A stretch of 64,000 nucleotides of DNA, taken from positions 1 through 64,000 of the forward strand of contig NZ_JAHHIU010000082.1 in NCBI RefSeq assembly GCF_024539815.1, in the 5' to 3' direction. Below, in pieces: positions 44,269 to 53,677 of the stretch. This DNA comes from Streptomyces hayashii (GTDB lineage Bacteria > Actinomycetota > Actinomycetes > Streptomycetales > Streptomycetaceae). A program made the position numbers and the translations under genes. Every line of letters begins with the position of its first letter. Within the stretch, counting starts at the first letter, position 1. The notes below the pieces were generated by a model. The model searched no databases. It was not told the origin of the DNA and saw only the letters and a list, made by a program, of their open reading frames with translations.

Positions 44269-44994
44269 TCAGGGCCGGCAGGACGGCCGGACGTCGAGCA
44301 GTTCGGTCCGCAGGACTGGCGTGCCGTCGACGGGCGCCGGGTCCTGGGCGGTGGGCTCGATCCCACCGGCAGCGATCTTGTCGAGCGTCTTCAGGCCGGC
44401 GGCGCCGACCGTGCCGAACACCGTGTAGTTCGGCCGCAGCGCGGAGTCGCCGTAGACGACGAAGAACTGCGAACCGTTCGTGTTCGGACCGGCGTTGGCC
44501 ATCGCCAGCACACCGCGCCCGTAAAGGCGACGGGCGCCGGTCGGATCGCTCGGCGCCGGCGGCAGGTCCACCGGCAGTTCGTCCTTGTACTCGTAGCCGG
44601 GCCCGCCGTCGCCCGTGCCGGTCGGGTCGCCGCACTGCAGGACCTTCAGCGTCGGATACGTCGTCAGCCGATGGCAGACCGTACGGTCGTAGAACCCGTG
44701 CCGCGCCAGGTGCACGAAACTCTGGACCGTGCACGGCGCCTTCGCACGGTCCAGGCGCAGCGGGAGCGGGCCCTGGCTGGTCGGGACGGCCATACCGACC
44801 ATGCCGTGGCTGGGGGTGCGCCGCGGGTCGGGCGGCAGGGGAACCGGCCGCGCCGCCGGCTCGTCAGGTGTCCGGGTGTACTGGCAAGGACCGTGCGTGG
44901 TCCGCGGCGGGGCGTCGTCCGCGGAGGCGGTGGTACTGCCCGCGGACACGACCAGAGCTGCTGCCGCCGCTGCGGTCATGAGAGCTCGGTTCAT
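44269..44994 (-). CDS. Secreted cyclophilin-type peptidyl-prolyl isomerase
   Basis: A 241-residue protein when started at ATG 44994, eight bases after GGAGGG. The signal peptide is MNRALMTAAAAAALVVSAGS followed by TTASA, with cleavage near residue 25. Mature cyclophilin features are FVHLARHGFYDRTVCHRL, GDPTGTGDGGPGYEYKDE and LAMANAGPNTNGSQFFV. It catalyses Xaa-Pro isomerisation of exported proteins. The catalytic Arg of canonical cyclophilins aligns with HRLTT. Divergent from the MMPL gene. Confidence 0.92.
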   Translation of the reverse strand: MNRALMTAAAAAALVVSAGSTTASADDAPPRTTHGPCQYTRTPDEPAARPVPLPPDPRRTPSHGMVGMAVPTSQGPLPLRLDRAKAPCTVQSFVHLARHGFYDRTVCHRLTTYPTLKVLQCGDPTGTGDGGPGYEYKDELPVDLPPAPSDPTGARRLYGRGVLAMANAGPNTNGSQFFVVYGDSALRPNYTVFGTVGAAGLKTLDKIAAGGIEPTAQDPAPVDGTPVLRTELLDVRPSCRP

Positions 44995-45269
44995 GCTGCA
45001 CACCCTCCAGAAGATCGCCGGATTTCGGAGCGGTCGCAGCCTAGAGCGCGGCCCGGCGGGCGAGAACCCGTCCGCAAGCCACATCCGCCTCCCGGATTTC
45101 GGCCCGCGGCCGTCGGCCTCGTGGGGCTGCGCGGGGAGTGGCTACTGCGAGCGCAGTACACGGATTTGTCTGCGATCGGCCGACGACGGGAGACCGGGAA
45201 ATTGCGAGCGTAGAGGTCGGCCGTGATCGTCGGCCCGGCTGTGTGTCATACCCGTGGAAAGGCTCGTCC

Positions 45270-47465
45270 ATGTCCTCACTCGCCCGCTGGTGCCATCGGC
45301 ACCGGCTCGCCGTCGTCCTGGTCTGGGTGGCCTTGCTGGTAGCCCTTGGCGGGGCGGTCGGCGCCGCCGGTAACGCCTTCGGGAACAGCTCGACTTCCCA
45401 GGACACCGACTCGGCCAGGGCGACGGCGCTGCTGCAGCAGGCGTCCAACAGCGCCGCGGGCAAGAGCGGCCGGGTGGTCTGGCAGGTCGACGGCGGCGAG
45501 GTCACCGAGCCCGCTGCCGAGAAGGCGATGACCGACACGCTGAGTGACATCGCGCACGCGCCGGGCGTCGCCGCGGTGACCAGCCCTTACACGCCCGTCG
45601 GCAAGGCGCAGATCAGCAAGGACGGCAGGACGGCCTACGCGACGGTCGCGTTCGACCGGGAGGTCTCGGACGCCCAGATCGACCATGTGAAGGAACTCGC
45701 CGCCGACCCGGGGGCGGAGAGCCTGCACGTCGCCCTCAACGGGCAGGCGTTCACCGTCAACCCCGAGCCCAACGCCGTCGCCGACGCCATGGGCATCGTC
45801 CTCGCGTTCATCGTGCTGCTGTTCGTCTTCCGCGCGGTGTGGGTGGCGGCGCTGCCCATCATCACGGCCGTCGTCGGCGTCGGCACGTCCGCGGTCACGG
45901 TGATCCTGCTCAGCCACGTCATCACCCTCTCCGACACCACGCTGACCCTCGGCTCGCTCATCGGTCTGGGCGTGGGCATCGACTACGCCCTGTTCATCGT
46001 CAACCGGCACCGCGGCAACCTTCTCGCCGGCATGAGCGTGGCCGAGTCGGTCTCCAAGTCCCTCAACACCTCCGGCCGGGCCGTGATGTTCGCCGGGCTG
46101 ACCGTCGTGGTCGCGCTGCTCGGCATGCTCACCCTGAACGTCGGCATCATCAACGGCATGGCCATCGGCGCCGCGGTCACCGTGGTGCTCACCGTCCTGG
46201 CCGCCATCACCCTGCTGCCGGCGCTGCTCGGCCTGATCGGTCCGCGGGTCCTGAGCCGCAAGGAGCGCCGCGGGACGGCCGAGCGGTCGCGGTCGCACTC
46301 CTCGGACCGCACCGGGCTGTGGGGCCGGTGGGCCGAGCGCGTCCAGGCCCGGCCCAAGACCCTGGGTCTCGTCGCCCTGGCGGTGCTGACCGTGCTCGCG
46401 TTCCCGACGCTCTCCCTGCGGCTGGGCGCGTCGGACGACGGCAACCTGCCCGTGTCCTCGACGAACCGTCAGGCGTACGACATGATCGCGGACGGGTTCG
46501 GCCCCGGCTTCAACGGCCCGCTCGTCCTGGCCGTCCAGGCCCCCGCCGCCGCCGACAAGGCCGCCGCGGCGAAGCTGGTCACGACCCTCGGAAAGGTCGA
46601 CGGTGTCGCCGGCGCCGACGCCGCGCCCATGAAGGACGGGCAGGACGTCGGCGTGGTCTCCGTCGTCCCGACGACCTCCCCGCAGTCGGCTGCGACGTCG
46701 GACCTGATCCACCACCTGCGTGACGACGTGATCCCGCGCGCCGAGCAGGGCACCTCCATGAAGGTGTACGTGGGCGGCGTCACCGCGAGCAACGACGACT
46801 TCGCGTCCGTCCTGATGGGCAAGCTGCCCCTCTTCGTCCTGGTGATCGCCGCACTCGGCTTCCTGCTGCTGACCGTCGCCTTCCGCAGTCTGCTCATCCC
46901 GGCGGTCGGCGCGCTGCTGAACCTCCTCAGCATCGGGGTGGCCTTCGGCGCGATCGTGGTCGTCTTCCAGTACGGCTTCGGCGCCGGACTCCTCGGGCTC
47001 GGTGCGGGCGGACCGATCGAGTCGTTCGTGCCGATCCTGGTCGTCGGCATCATGTTCGGCCTGTCCATGGACTACCAGGTCTTCCTGGTCAGCCGGATGC
47101 GCGAGGAGTGGGCCCACACCGGCGACAGCCACCGCGCGGTCCGCGTCGGGCAGGCCGAGACCGGCAAGGTCATCGCCGTCGCCGCGACCATCATGGTCTG
47201 CGTCTTCGGCTCCTTCGTCTTCGGCGGCATGCGGGTCATCTCCGAGTTCGGCGTGAGCCTCGCGGTGGCGGTCGCCGCGGACGCCCTGCTGATCCGCATG
47301 GTCGTCGTTCCCGCCCTCATGCACCTGTGCGGGAAGGCGAACTGGTGGCTGCCCCGCCGGTTGGACAAGGCGCTGCCCAACGTGTCCGTGGAAGGTCCCG
47401 CCGACGAGCCGGTGCACCCGCACCACGCAGTGCGTGAGCCGGACACCGCCGGCCTGGCCAACTGA
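45270..47465 (+). CDS. MMPL family RND transporter
   Basis: A 731-residue RND-type membrane protein, ATG after GGAAAGG. Helix 1 at about 13-33, a periplasmic loop, helices 2-6 (first MMPL repeat, with GIDYALFIVNRHR), helix 7, a second periplasmic loop and helices 8-12 (second repeat, with SMDYQVFLVSRMREEW). The Asp-Tyr pairs are the proton-relay positions. Such proteins export lipids or drugs. A terminator separates it from the downstream two-component system. Confidence 0.93.
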   Translation: MSSLARWCHRHRLAVVLVWVALLVALGGAVGAAGNAFGNSSTSQDTDSARATALLQQASNSAAGKSGRVVWQVDGGEVTEPAAEKAMTDTLSDIAHAPGVAAVTSPYTPVGKAQISKDGRTAYATVAFDREVSDAQIDHVKELAADPGAESLHVALNGQAFTVNPEPNAVADAMGIVLAFIVLLFVFRAVWVAALPIITAVVGVGTSAVTVILLSHVITLSDTTLTLGSLIGLGVGIDYALFIVNRHRGNLLAGMSVAESVSKSLNTSGRAVMFAGLTVVVALLGMLTLNVGIINGMAIGAAVTVVLTVLAAITLLPALLGLIGPRVLSRKERRGTAERSRSHSSDRTGLWGRWAERVQARPKTLGLVALAVLTVLAFPTLSLRLGASDDGNLPVSSTNRQAYDMIADGFGPGFNGPLVLAVQAPAAADKAAAAKLVTTLGKVDGVAGADAAPMKDGQDVGVVSVVPTTSPQSAATSDLIHHLRDDVIPRAEQGTSMKVYVGGVTASNDDFASVLMGKLPLFVLVIAALGFLLLTVAFRSLLIPAVGALLNLLSIGVAFGAIVVVFQYGFGAGLLGLGAGGPIESFVPILVVGIMFGLSMDYQVFLVSRMREEWAHTGDSHRAVRVGQAETGKVIAVAATIMVCVFGSFVFGGMRVISEFGVSLAVAVAADALLIRMVVVPALMHLCGKANWWLPRRLDKALPNVSVEGPADEPVHPHHAVREPDTAGLAN

Positions 47466-47493
47466 CGGAGAGCACGAGGACCGACATGGCGCT

Positions 47494-47536
47494 CGGGCGG
47501 GCGGGAGGCGAGGTGGCCTCGGCTCCCGCCCGCCCG
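47494..47536 (+). terminator. Terminator after the MMPL gene
   Basis: CGGGCGGGCGGGAG (47494-47507) and its exact complement CTCCCGCCCGCCCG (47523-47536) form a 14-base stem with a 15-base loop, followed by TGTTGCTT. Confidence 0.8.
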
Positions 47537-47555
47537 TGTTGCTTAAAGTGAGGGA

Positions 47556-48737
47556 ATGGAACTGCCCATGGTGTGGCGACGGTGGCTGGCTCGTCATGAC
47601 CGGATCAAAGACGCGCTGCCCGCGGTTCCGCTGATCGTGATCGCCGCCGCGGCGACCGCCGTCGGCACGTCCGACTGGCACGAGCCGCGCTGGGGCGAGG
47701 TGGTGTGGACGGCGCTGTCCTGCCTGCCGCTGGCGTTCCGCAGCCGCTGGCCTCTGGGTGTCGCCGTCCTCACCGTGGCGGGCGACCTCACGCTGATGGC
47801 CGTCGCCTCGCACATCGCACCGACACCGGGGGCGAGCCTGGTCGCCCTGTACACCCTCGCCACCCTGGGCAGCCGCCGCACCGCGTGGACCGTCGGCGTC
47901 GCTGCGGCCGTGGCGATCACCGGTGTCTACGCCGCCACCCACGCGGAGTCGCTGGTGGGGGGAGCCGCCCTGCTGCGGTTCGACTTCGCCATGGGGGCCG
48001 TCGCCCTCGGCCGCTCCGTCCGCAACCGCCGCCAGAACCTCGCAGCGGTCAGGGAACGCGCGGAGCGTGCGGAACGCATGCAGGAGGAGGAGGCCCGGCG
48101 CCGGGTCACCGAGGAACGCGTGCGCATCGCGCGCGACCTGCACGACGTGGTCGCCCACCACATCACCCTGGTCAACGCCCAGGCGGGGGTGGCCCACCAC
48201 CTCATGCGCGCCAACCCGGAACAGGCTCATGAGGCGCTGGCCCACATCAAGGACAACAGCCGCGCCGCACTCGACGAACTGCGGGCCACGGTCGGTCTGC
48301 TGCGTCAGCCCGACGACGCGCCCGGCTCGCGTGCCCCCATTCCCCGCCTGGCCGATCTCGACGCCCTGGTGCGCGGCTTCGAGGCGAGCGGGCTGCCCGT
48401 GCGAGTGGTCCGCACCGGTACTTCCGCGCCGCTCGCGCCCGCCATCGACCTGACCGCCTATCGCCTCGTCCAGGAAGCCCTCACCAACGCCCACAAGCAC
48501 GCACCCGGGGCCCGCACCACGGTGGTGCTGGACTACGGTGTGCGCTCGCTGCGGGTCACCGTGACGGACGAGGGACGTCCGGGCGCGCCCAAGGGCGCGG
48601 GCACCGGCCACGGCTTGATCGGCATGCACGAGCGGGCCATCGCGATCGGCGGCACCGTGACCGCCGGGCCGCGGGCCGAGGGGGGCTTCCAGGTCGTCGC
48701 CGAACTGCCCTTCACGCTCGCCTCCACACCCGTCTGA
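47556..48737 (+). CDS. NarL-type sensor histidine kinase
   Basis: A 393-residue kinase. About four N-terminal membrane helices (residues about 22-150), then the HisKA_3 motif IARDLHDVVAHHI with phosphoacceptor His196, and a HATPase with EALTNAHKHAPG and GHGLIGMHERA. The signal it detects is unknown. AGGGA abuts the ATG, and a second Met at 47568 may be the true start. It is coupled with the regulator 24 bases downstream. Confidence 0.9.
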   Translation: MELPMVWRRWLARHDRIKDALPAVPLIVIAAAATAVGTSDWHEPRWGEVVWTALSCLPLAFRSRWPLGVAVLTVAGDLTLMAVASHIAPTPGASLVALYTLATLGSRRTAWTVGVAAAVAITGVYAATHAESLVGGAALLRFDFAMGAVALGRSVRNRRQNLAAVRERAERAERMQEEEARRRVTEERVRIARDLHDVVAHHITLVNAQAGVAHHLMRANPEQAHEALAHIKDNSRAALDELRATVGLLRQPDDAPGSRAPIPRLADLDALVRGFEASGLPVRVVRTGTSAPLAPAIDLTAYRLVQEALTNAHKHAPGARTTVVLDYGVRSLRVTVTDEGRPGAPKGAGTGHGLIGMHERAIAIGGTVTAGPRAEGGFQVVAELPFTLASTPV

Positions 48738-48760
48738 CACACCTTCAGAAAGTTCGGTCC

Positions 48761-49438
48761 ATGACGATTCGCGTTCTGCTCGCCGACGACCAGGCCCTGC
48801 TCCGGGGTACGTTCCGGCTGCTCATCGACGCACAGCCGGACATGGAGGTCGTCGGGGAGGCCTCCCACGGCGGGGAAGCGGTACGGCTGGCACGCTCCGA
48901 GCGTGCCGACGTGGTGGTCATGGACATCCGGATGCCCGAGGTCGACGGCATCGAGGCCACCCGGCTCATCGGCCAGGACGAGGACCTGGCCGGCGTCAGG
49001 ATCCTCGTCCTGACCACGTTCGAGGAGGACGAACTCGTCATCGAGGCGCTCCGCGCCGGCGCGAGCGGCTTCCTGGGCAAGGGAGTGGAACCGGCTGACC
49101 TTCTCGATGCCGTCCGTCTGGTCGCGGCCGGCGAGGCGCTGCTCTCCCCCGCAGCCACCAGGGGCCTCATCGCCCGCGTCCTCGCCCAGCCCTCCCCCAG
49201 CGCCCTCGCCGACCCGAGCAGGCTGGCGACGCTGACTCCCCGGGAACGCGAGGTGCTGACCCTGGTGGGCACGGGCCTGTCCAACGACGAGATCGCCGAA
49301 CGTCTCTTCGTCGCCACGGTCACCGTCAAGACCCACACCAACCGGGCCATGACCAAACTCGGCGCCCGCGACCGCGCCCAGCTCGTCGTCATCGCCTACG
49401 AGACCGGGCTGGTCCGAGCCGGAGAACGACACGGCTGA
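48761..49438 (+). CDS. NarL/LuxR-type response regulator
   Basis: A 225-residue response regulator with receiver Asp9/Asp10 and phosphoacceptor Asp55 (VVVMDIRMP), and a C-terminal LuxR HTH (about 155-215): LTPREREVLTLVGTGLSNDEIAERL, then VTVKTHTNRAMTKLGARDR. It pairs with the preceding kinase. Its targets are unknown; the MMPL pump just upstream is one candidate. Confidence 0.93.
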   Translation: MTIRVLLADDQALLRGTFRLLIDAQPDMEVVGEASHGGEAVRLARSERADVVVMDIRMPEVDGIEATRLIGQDEDLAGVRILVLTTFEEDELVIEALRAGASGFLGKGVEPADLLDAVRLVAAGEALLSPAATRGLIARVLAQPSPSALADPSRLATLTPREREVLTLVGTGLSNDEIAERLFVATVTVKTHTNRAMTKLGARDRAQLVVIAYETGLVRAGERHG

Positions 49439-49591
49439 GACCGGCCCGGGGAGCGGTTCGCGCAGTCCGCGGCCACGAAGCCGCAGCCCCCTGCTTCCCC
49501 GGCGGCGTGCTTGGCGTGAGACGTTCGTCGACGATGTTCTTCCGGGCGGACGACTGTCTGGGACGAAGCTCGTCACGGGCACCGGGGCGGA

Positions 49592-50218
49592 TTACTTCGC
49601 CAACGCGCCCATGGCCCGGTCCAGCAGCACGGCCAGTGGGACGGTTCCCTCACAGGCCACCCATGCAGTGGAGGCCGTGTCCAGGCAGGCGAGCGCGGCG
49701 GCGGCCAGTGCGCTCGGCCTGGTGTCCTCGAACCGGTCGGCGTCGGCGTCCAGGCGCCGGGCGACCTCCGGAACCAGCAGCGTGTGCCAGCCCATCTGCT
49801 TCTCGTGATGCCTGGCGCGCAGTGACGGGGTTTCCTGGAGCATGCGCAGATAGCTCAGCACCTGCTGGGTCGGCGCCGCCTCGTTCATCCCCGTGAGGAC
49901 GTCGAAGGACCGGCGCAGCGCCTCCCAGGGCTGTTCTTCGTCGGGCCGGGCGGCGAGCTCCGCCGCGATCTGGCGGCCGGTCTCCTCCAGGCGTCCCAGG
50001 ACGATGTCCTCCTTGGTGCCGAAGTACCGGAACAGGCTGGCGCGCGACAGGCCCACCTCGGCGGCGATCTGGTCGACGGTGGTCCGGTCGAACCCCTGCT
50101 CGGTGAAGAGCCGGTGCGCGACCTCGACCACTTCCGCCTCGACCGTCGCACGCATGCGCTCGCGCAGGCCGGGAGGCTTGCGTGCGGACCGGTCGGCGGC
50201 ACGGGCGGTTTCAGACAT
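49592..50218 (-). CDS. TetR/AcrR family regulator of the SDR module
   Basis: A 208-residue TetR protein from ATG 50218 (a longer ORF start at 50236 is possible). The N-terminal HTH reads FDRTTVDQIAAEVGLSRASLFRYFGTKEDIV. The perfect palindrome TGATAC-CGA-GTATCA lies 29 bases upstream and a near match precedes the SDR at 50617, giving a two-target regulon. The ligand is unknown. Confidence 0.92.
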   Translation of the reverse strand: MSETARAADRSARKPPGLRERMRATVEAEVVEVAHRLFTEQGFDRTTVDQIAAEVGLSRASLFRYFGTKEDIVLGRLEETGRQIAAELAARPDEEQPWEALRRSFDVLTGMNEAAPTQQVLSYLRMLQETPSLRARHHEKQMGWHTLLVPEVARRLDADADRFEDTRPSALAAAALACLDTASTAWVACEGTVPLAVLLDRAMGALAK

Positions 50219-50246
50219 GCTCGAAGAATACAACAAGGGCTCACTT

Positions 50247-50261
50247 TGATACCGAGTATCA
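50247..50261. promoter_or_regulatory. TetR operator (self)
   Basis: TGATAC-CGA-GTATCA, a perfect palindrome upstream of the TetR gene at 49592-50218. Confidence 0.8.
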
Positions 50262-50319
50262 CAGCGCGGAACACCTGGCGCGCGACCCGGGAGCCGATCC
50301 GCTGCCGATGGGCGGGCCG

Positions 50320-50515
50320 GGCCGGATCTGCTCCTGCGGCTACCAGGTCATGCTCGGCCATTACGGCCGTCCCGAGGCTTCCGCCGAGACCGTCGGCCGC
50401 GACGGGCGGCTGCACACCGGCGGCCTGGGCGTCATGGACGAGCGCGGCCACGTCACCGTCACCGGACGCTTCAAGGACATGATCATTCGGGGCGGGGAGA
50501 ACACCCGCCCCGCCG
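50320..50515 (+). pseudogene. Remnant of an AMP-dependent acyl-CoA synthetase
   Basis: About 60 codons in one frame read as the C-terminal hinge region of acyl-CoA synthetases: GYQVMLGHYGRPEASAETV, then GRLHTGGLGVMDERGHV, then TVTGRFKDMIIRGGENTRP. The canonical A8 element is YYGRPEAT...GWLHTGDLG...GRLKDMIIRGGENIYP; here the catalytic GD in HTGDLG has become GG. No start, adenylate-binding core or C-terminal lysine domain is present, so it is a decayed fragment between tetR and the SDR. Confidence 0.8.
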
Positions 50516-50616
50516 ACGGCCGGCGGGCGTGCGGTCTCCCGCAGGGGGATCGCGCATGCCCGCCGGCCGTTGTCGTGGCTGCGGCGCCGGCTCCGGCCGG
50601 CGCCCGTGCCCTGCGG

Positions 50617-51441
50617 TTACGCGGCGCCGCCCTGGGCTTCGGTGGCGACGTCGGCCCACTCCTCCCAGGTCTTCAGGCGCTCGGCGTAGATCTGCGGGAC
50701 CAGTTGGAGCGGGGAGCTGCCGAAGAAGACCCGCAGGGGCGGGTTGTCGGCGTCCACGACCTTCAGCAGGGCCGCGCCGGTGGCGGCCGGGTCACCGTGC
50801 TGGACGTCGCTCCAGTACGCGGAGAGGGCCGTGCGCAGGCCGTCGTAGGCGGGCAGTTGCCCGGCGAAGGTGGCCGAGGAGCCACTCCAGTCGGTGGCGA
50901 AGCCGCCGGGCTCGACGAGCGTGACCTTGATGCCGAATCCGGCGACCTCCTGGGCGAGGGCCTCGCTCGCGGCCTCCAGGGCCCACTTCGAGGCGTTGTA
51001 GACACCGAGGTTGGGGAAGGCGGTGACTCCGCCGACGCTGGAGATCTGCACGATGTGACCGCTGCCCTGGGCCCGCAGGAGGGGCAGGACAGCCTGGGTG
51101 ACCCACAGGGCGCCGTAGAAGTTGGTCTCCATCTGGTCGCGGACCTGCTGCTCCGTCAACTCCTCGACCGCGCCGAAGAGTCCGTAGCCGGCGTTGTTGA
51201 CGACGACGTCCAGGCGGCCGAAGTGCTCGTGCGCCCGCTGCACGGTCTCGCCGACGGCGGCCCTGTCGGTGACATCGAGGGAGAGGGGGAGGATCGCCTC
51301 TCCGTGCGCCGCCACCAGGTCCGCGAGGGAGTCGGTGTTGCGGGCGGTGGCCGCGACCTTGTCGCCGCGCTCCAGTGCCGCCTGGACGAACTGACGGCCG
51401 AAGCCGCGCGAGGAACCGGTGATGAACCAGATCTTGCTCAC
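50617..51441 (-). CDS. Short-chain dehydrogenase/reductase
   Basis: A 274-residue SDR from GTG after GGGAG. Cofactor motif TGSSRGFG (8-15), NNAG, catalytic Ser in ISSVGG and YNASK. Its longer C-terminal part resembles oxidoreductases acting on keto compounds. A TGAGAC-TGA-GTATCA element lies 53 bases upstream, matching the TetR operator at 50247. Confidence 0.92.
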   Translation of the reverse strand: MSKIWFITGSSRGFGRQFVQAALERGDKVAATARNTDSLADLVAAHGEAILPLSLDVTDRAAVGETVQRAHEHFGRLDVVVNNAGYGLFGAVEELTEQQVRDQMETNFYGALWVTQAVLPLLRAQGSGHIVQISSVGGVTAFPNLGVYNASKWALEAASEALAQEVAGFGIKVTLVEPGGFATDWSGSSATFAGQLPAYDGLRTALSAYWSDVQHGDPAATGAALLKVVDADNPPLRVFFGSSPLQLVPQIYAERLKTWEEWADVATEAQGGAA

Positions 51442-51493
51442 GAGAAACGCTCCCGTTCGAGGTGAAGTCTTATGAGGAGACTCTACATCTCTT

Positions 51494-51508
51494 TGAGACT
51501 GAGTATCA
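51494..51508. promoter_or_regulatory. TetR operator upstream of the SDR
   Basis: TGAGACTGAGTATCA differs from the self-operator TGATACCGAGTATCA at two positions. It is in the 139-base gap shared with the XRE gene. Confidence 0.7.
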
Positions 51509-51580
51509 AGCTGATCCTCCGAGTCGGTGCTGTACGCTGCTCAGCGCCAGCCAGGCACGTATGACGACCGGAGGGCAGAG

Positions 51581-52468
51581 ATGTCTTCGCACGTGGCGCC
51601 CGGTGACCAAGTGACGTCCGGGCTCGACCGGCGTACCGAGTTGAAGGAGTTCCTGCGGTCTCGCAGGGCCAGACTCCAGCCCGAGGACTCAGGCCTTCCC
51701 TCGTACGGGCGGCGGCGGGTTCCCGGACTGCGGCGCGAGGAGCTGGCGCAGCTGGCGGGGGTGTCGTACGCGTACTACGCGCGCCTCGAACAGGGATACG
51801 GCGAGACCATGTCGGCCGAGGTCATGGATGCCATCGCCCGCGCTCTGCGCCTGAACGAAGAGGAGCGGGAGCATCTGGTTCGGCTGGCCCGGCCCGAGCG
51901 CCGGAGCGCGACGCAGGCCGCGCCGCCGCAGCAGCGGCTGCGGCCCAGCGTGCAACACCTGCTCGACGCGCTCGGGGTGCCCGCCTACGTCGTCGACCGG
52001 CGCCTGAACATCCTGGGGTGGAACCGGCTCGCCACCGCCGTCTTCGGGGACTGGGGCCCGTTGCCCCCGGAGGAGCGCAATGCGGCCCGGCTCGCCTTCC
52101 TCTCGTCCGAGGCCCGCGAGAGGTTCGCCGATCCGGACGGCACTGCTCTGCGAATCGCGCGAGCGTTGCGCATGAACGCCGGCAAAAGCCCCGGGGACCC
52201 GCACTTCTCCTCGCTGATCCAGGAGTTGTCGCAGAAGAGCGAGGAATTCCGGCAGCTGTGGGCACGGCATGAGGTGAGCTGCGGGACCGCCGGCGAGACC
52301 GTGCGGATGCGGCACCCGCTGGCGGGAGAGTTCGACCTCGTCCACGAACCCATGACACTGCCCGGGGGCGCCCCCATGCGTCTGGCCACCTACCACGCCG
52401 AGCCAGGCTCCCGCTCGGAGGAAGCCCTGCGCATGCTGGCCAGTTGGGAGATGGAGGCGCGGCACTGA
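51581..52468 (+). CDS. XRE family regulator with MmyB-like ligand domain
   Basis: A 295-residue regulator. ATG 51581 follows GGAGGG by five bases; the longer 51527 start is less likely. The HTH (about 18-75) reads LAQLAGVSYAYYARLEQGYGETMS; the C-terminal MmyB-like domain (about 105-285) has PAYVVDRRLNILGWN and ends VHEPMTLPGGAPMRLATYHAEPGS. Such proteins bind small fatty or polyketide ligands. It is divergent from the SDR. Confidence 0.92.
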   Translation: MSSHVAPGDQVTSGLDRRTELKEFLRSRRARLQPEDSGLPSYGRRRVPGLRREELAQLAGVSYAYYARLEQGYGETMSAEVMDAIARALRLNEEEREHLVRLARPERRSATQAAPPQQRLRPSVQHLLDALGVPAYVVDRRLNILGWNRLATAVFGDWGPLPPEERNAARLAFLSSEARERFADPDGTALRIARALRMNAGKSPGDPHFSSLIQELSQKSEEFRQLWARHEVSCGTAGETVRMRHPLAGEFDLVHEPMTLPGGAPMRLATYHAEPGSRSEEALRMLASWEMEARH

Positions 52469-52522
52469 GACGTGGGCCCGCGGGATATGCCTGGCACTGC
52501 GTCAGCCGCCGCACGCGCGGCT

Positions 52523-53677
52523 TCATACGGGCAGGATCTCGGCCGGCGACGCCCCCTGGACCACCGGGTGAGAACCGTGCATCGGACCGTGGACACGGGA
52601 CAGGAGCAGGCCGGAGCCTTTGTTGATGTGGGCGATGATCTCGGCGGTGATGGAGATCGCCGTCTCCTCGGGGGTCTGGGCACCGAGGTCGAGTCCGATA
52701 GGTGAGTGCAGGCGGGCGAGGTGCTCTTCGGGCACACCGGTCCCACGCAGACGTTCCCGACGCTCTTCGTGGGTGCGTCGGGACCCCATCGCGCCGATGT
52801 AGCCGACGGGGAGTTCGAGGGCCGTGCGGAGCAGGGGGACGTCGGACTCGGCGTCGCGGGTGAGGACGCAGATCGCTGTGCGGGCGTCGACCTCGGCGTG
52901 CTCCAGGTAGTGGTGGGGCCGGTCGACGACGACCTCGTGGGCGTGCGGGAAGCGCTCACGGGTGGCGAACACGGGGCGGGCATCGCAGACGGTGACGTGG
53001 TAGCCGAGGAAGCGGCCCGCCTGGCTGAGAGCGGCGGCGAAGTCGACGGCGCCGAAGACGAGCATGCGGGGCGGCGCCGCGTGGGTGTGAACCAGGAGCG
53101 TCAGCTTCTCCGGGCAGGTGTCGGCGTCCCCGCCGACCTCGACGCGGCCGGTCCTGCCTGCCCGCAGCAGCGCGCGCACCTTTGTGGCCACAGCGCGGTC
53201 CGTGGACTGGCTGCCCAGTGTCCCGTCGTATGTGCTGCCGCCCCCGTAGACGGACAGGGTGCGGCCCAGCATGCGCTTCGGTCCGTCGATCACCTGTGCC
53301 ACGGAGATGGGCACACCTGCCAGCACCTCTTCCAGGGCGGTGGCGAGGTGGGACTGTTCGGCGGGGTCGACCCGCTGGACCAGGACCTCCAGCTCGCCGT
53401 CACAGGTCGGGCCCACGGCGAAGGCGTCGTCGTCGGAGTAGCCGAACGAAGCCCGGACGGGGGGTGCGCCCGACTCCAGGATCTGCGTGCACAGCTCGTA
53501 GACGGCGACTGCCACGCATCCTCCGGAGATGCCGCCGGCCACGTTGCCGTCGGCGTCCACGGCCAGTGCGGTGCCGGGGAACAGGGGTGCGCTGTCGCTG
53601 ACCTGGATGACGGTGGCGAGGGCGAAGGGGCGGGCCTCGCGGCACCAGCGGTACAGCGTGTCCGCGATGTTCAGCAT
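52523..53677 (-). CDS. XdhC/CoxI family protein
   Basis: A 384-residue protein, ATG after AGGAGA. XdhC_CoxI domain at the start (CREARPFALATVIQVSDSAP, then GGISGGCVAVAVYELC), and a Rossmann XdhC_C domain in the second half (MLVFGAVDFAAALSQAGRFLGYHVTVCDARP, then GYIGAMGSRRTHEERRERL). It is involved in molybdenum-cofactor insertion into xanthine dehydrogenase-type enzymes. No molybdoenzyme gene is adjacent, so its client must lie elsewhere. Confidence 0.93.
   Translation of the reverse strand: MLNIADTLYRWCREARPFALATVIQVSDSAPLFPGTALAVDADGNVAGGISGGCVAVAVYELCTQILESGAPPVRASFGYSDDDAFAVGPTCDGELEVLVQRVDPAEQSHLATALEEVLAGVPISVAQVIDGPKRMLGRTLSVYGGGSTYDGTLGSQSTDRAVATKVRALLRAGRTGRVEVGGDADTCPEKLTLLVHTHAAPPRMLVFGAVDFAAALSQAGRFLGYHVTVCDARPVFATRERFPHAHEVVVDRPHHYLEHAEVDARTAICVLTRDAESDVPLLRTALELPVGYIGAMGSRRTHEERRERLRGTGVPEEHLARLHSPIGLDLGAQTPEETAISITAEIIAHINKGSGLLLSRVHGPMHGSHPVVQGASPAEILPV

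Noticed and set aside
45276..48740. 1154-codon minus-strand frame opposite the MMPL and kinase genes
   Set aside because: Charged low-complexity antisense shadow (Asp/Glu/His/Gly) with no recognisable domain.
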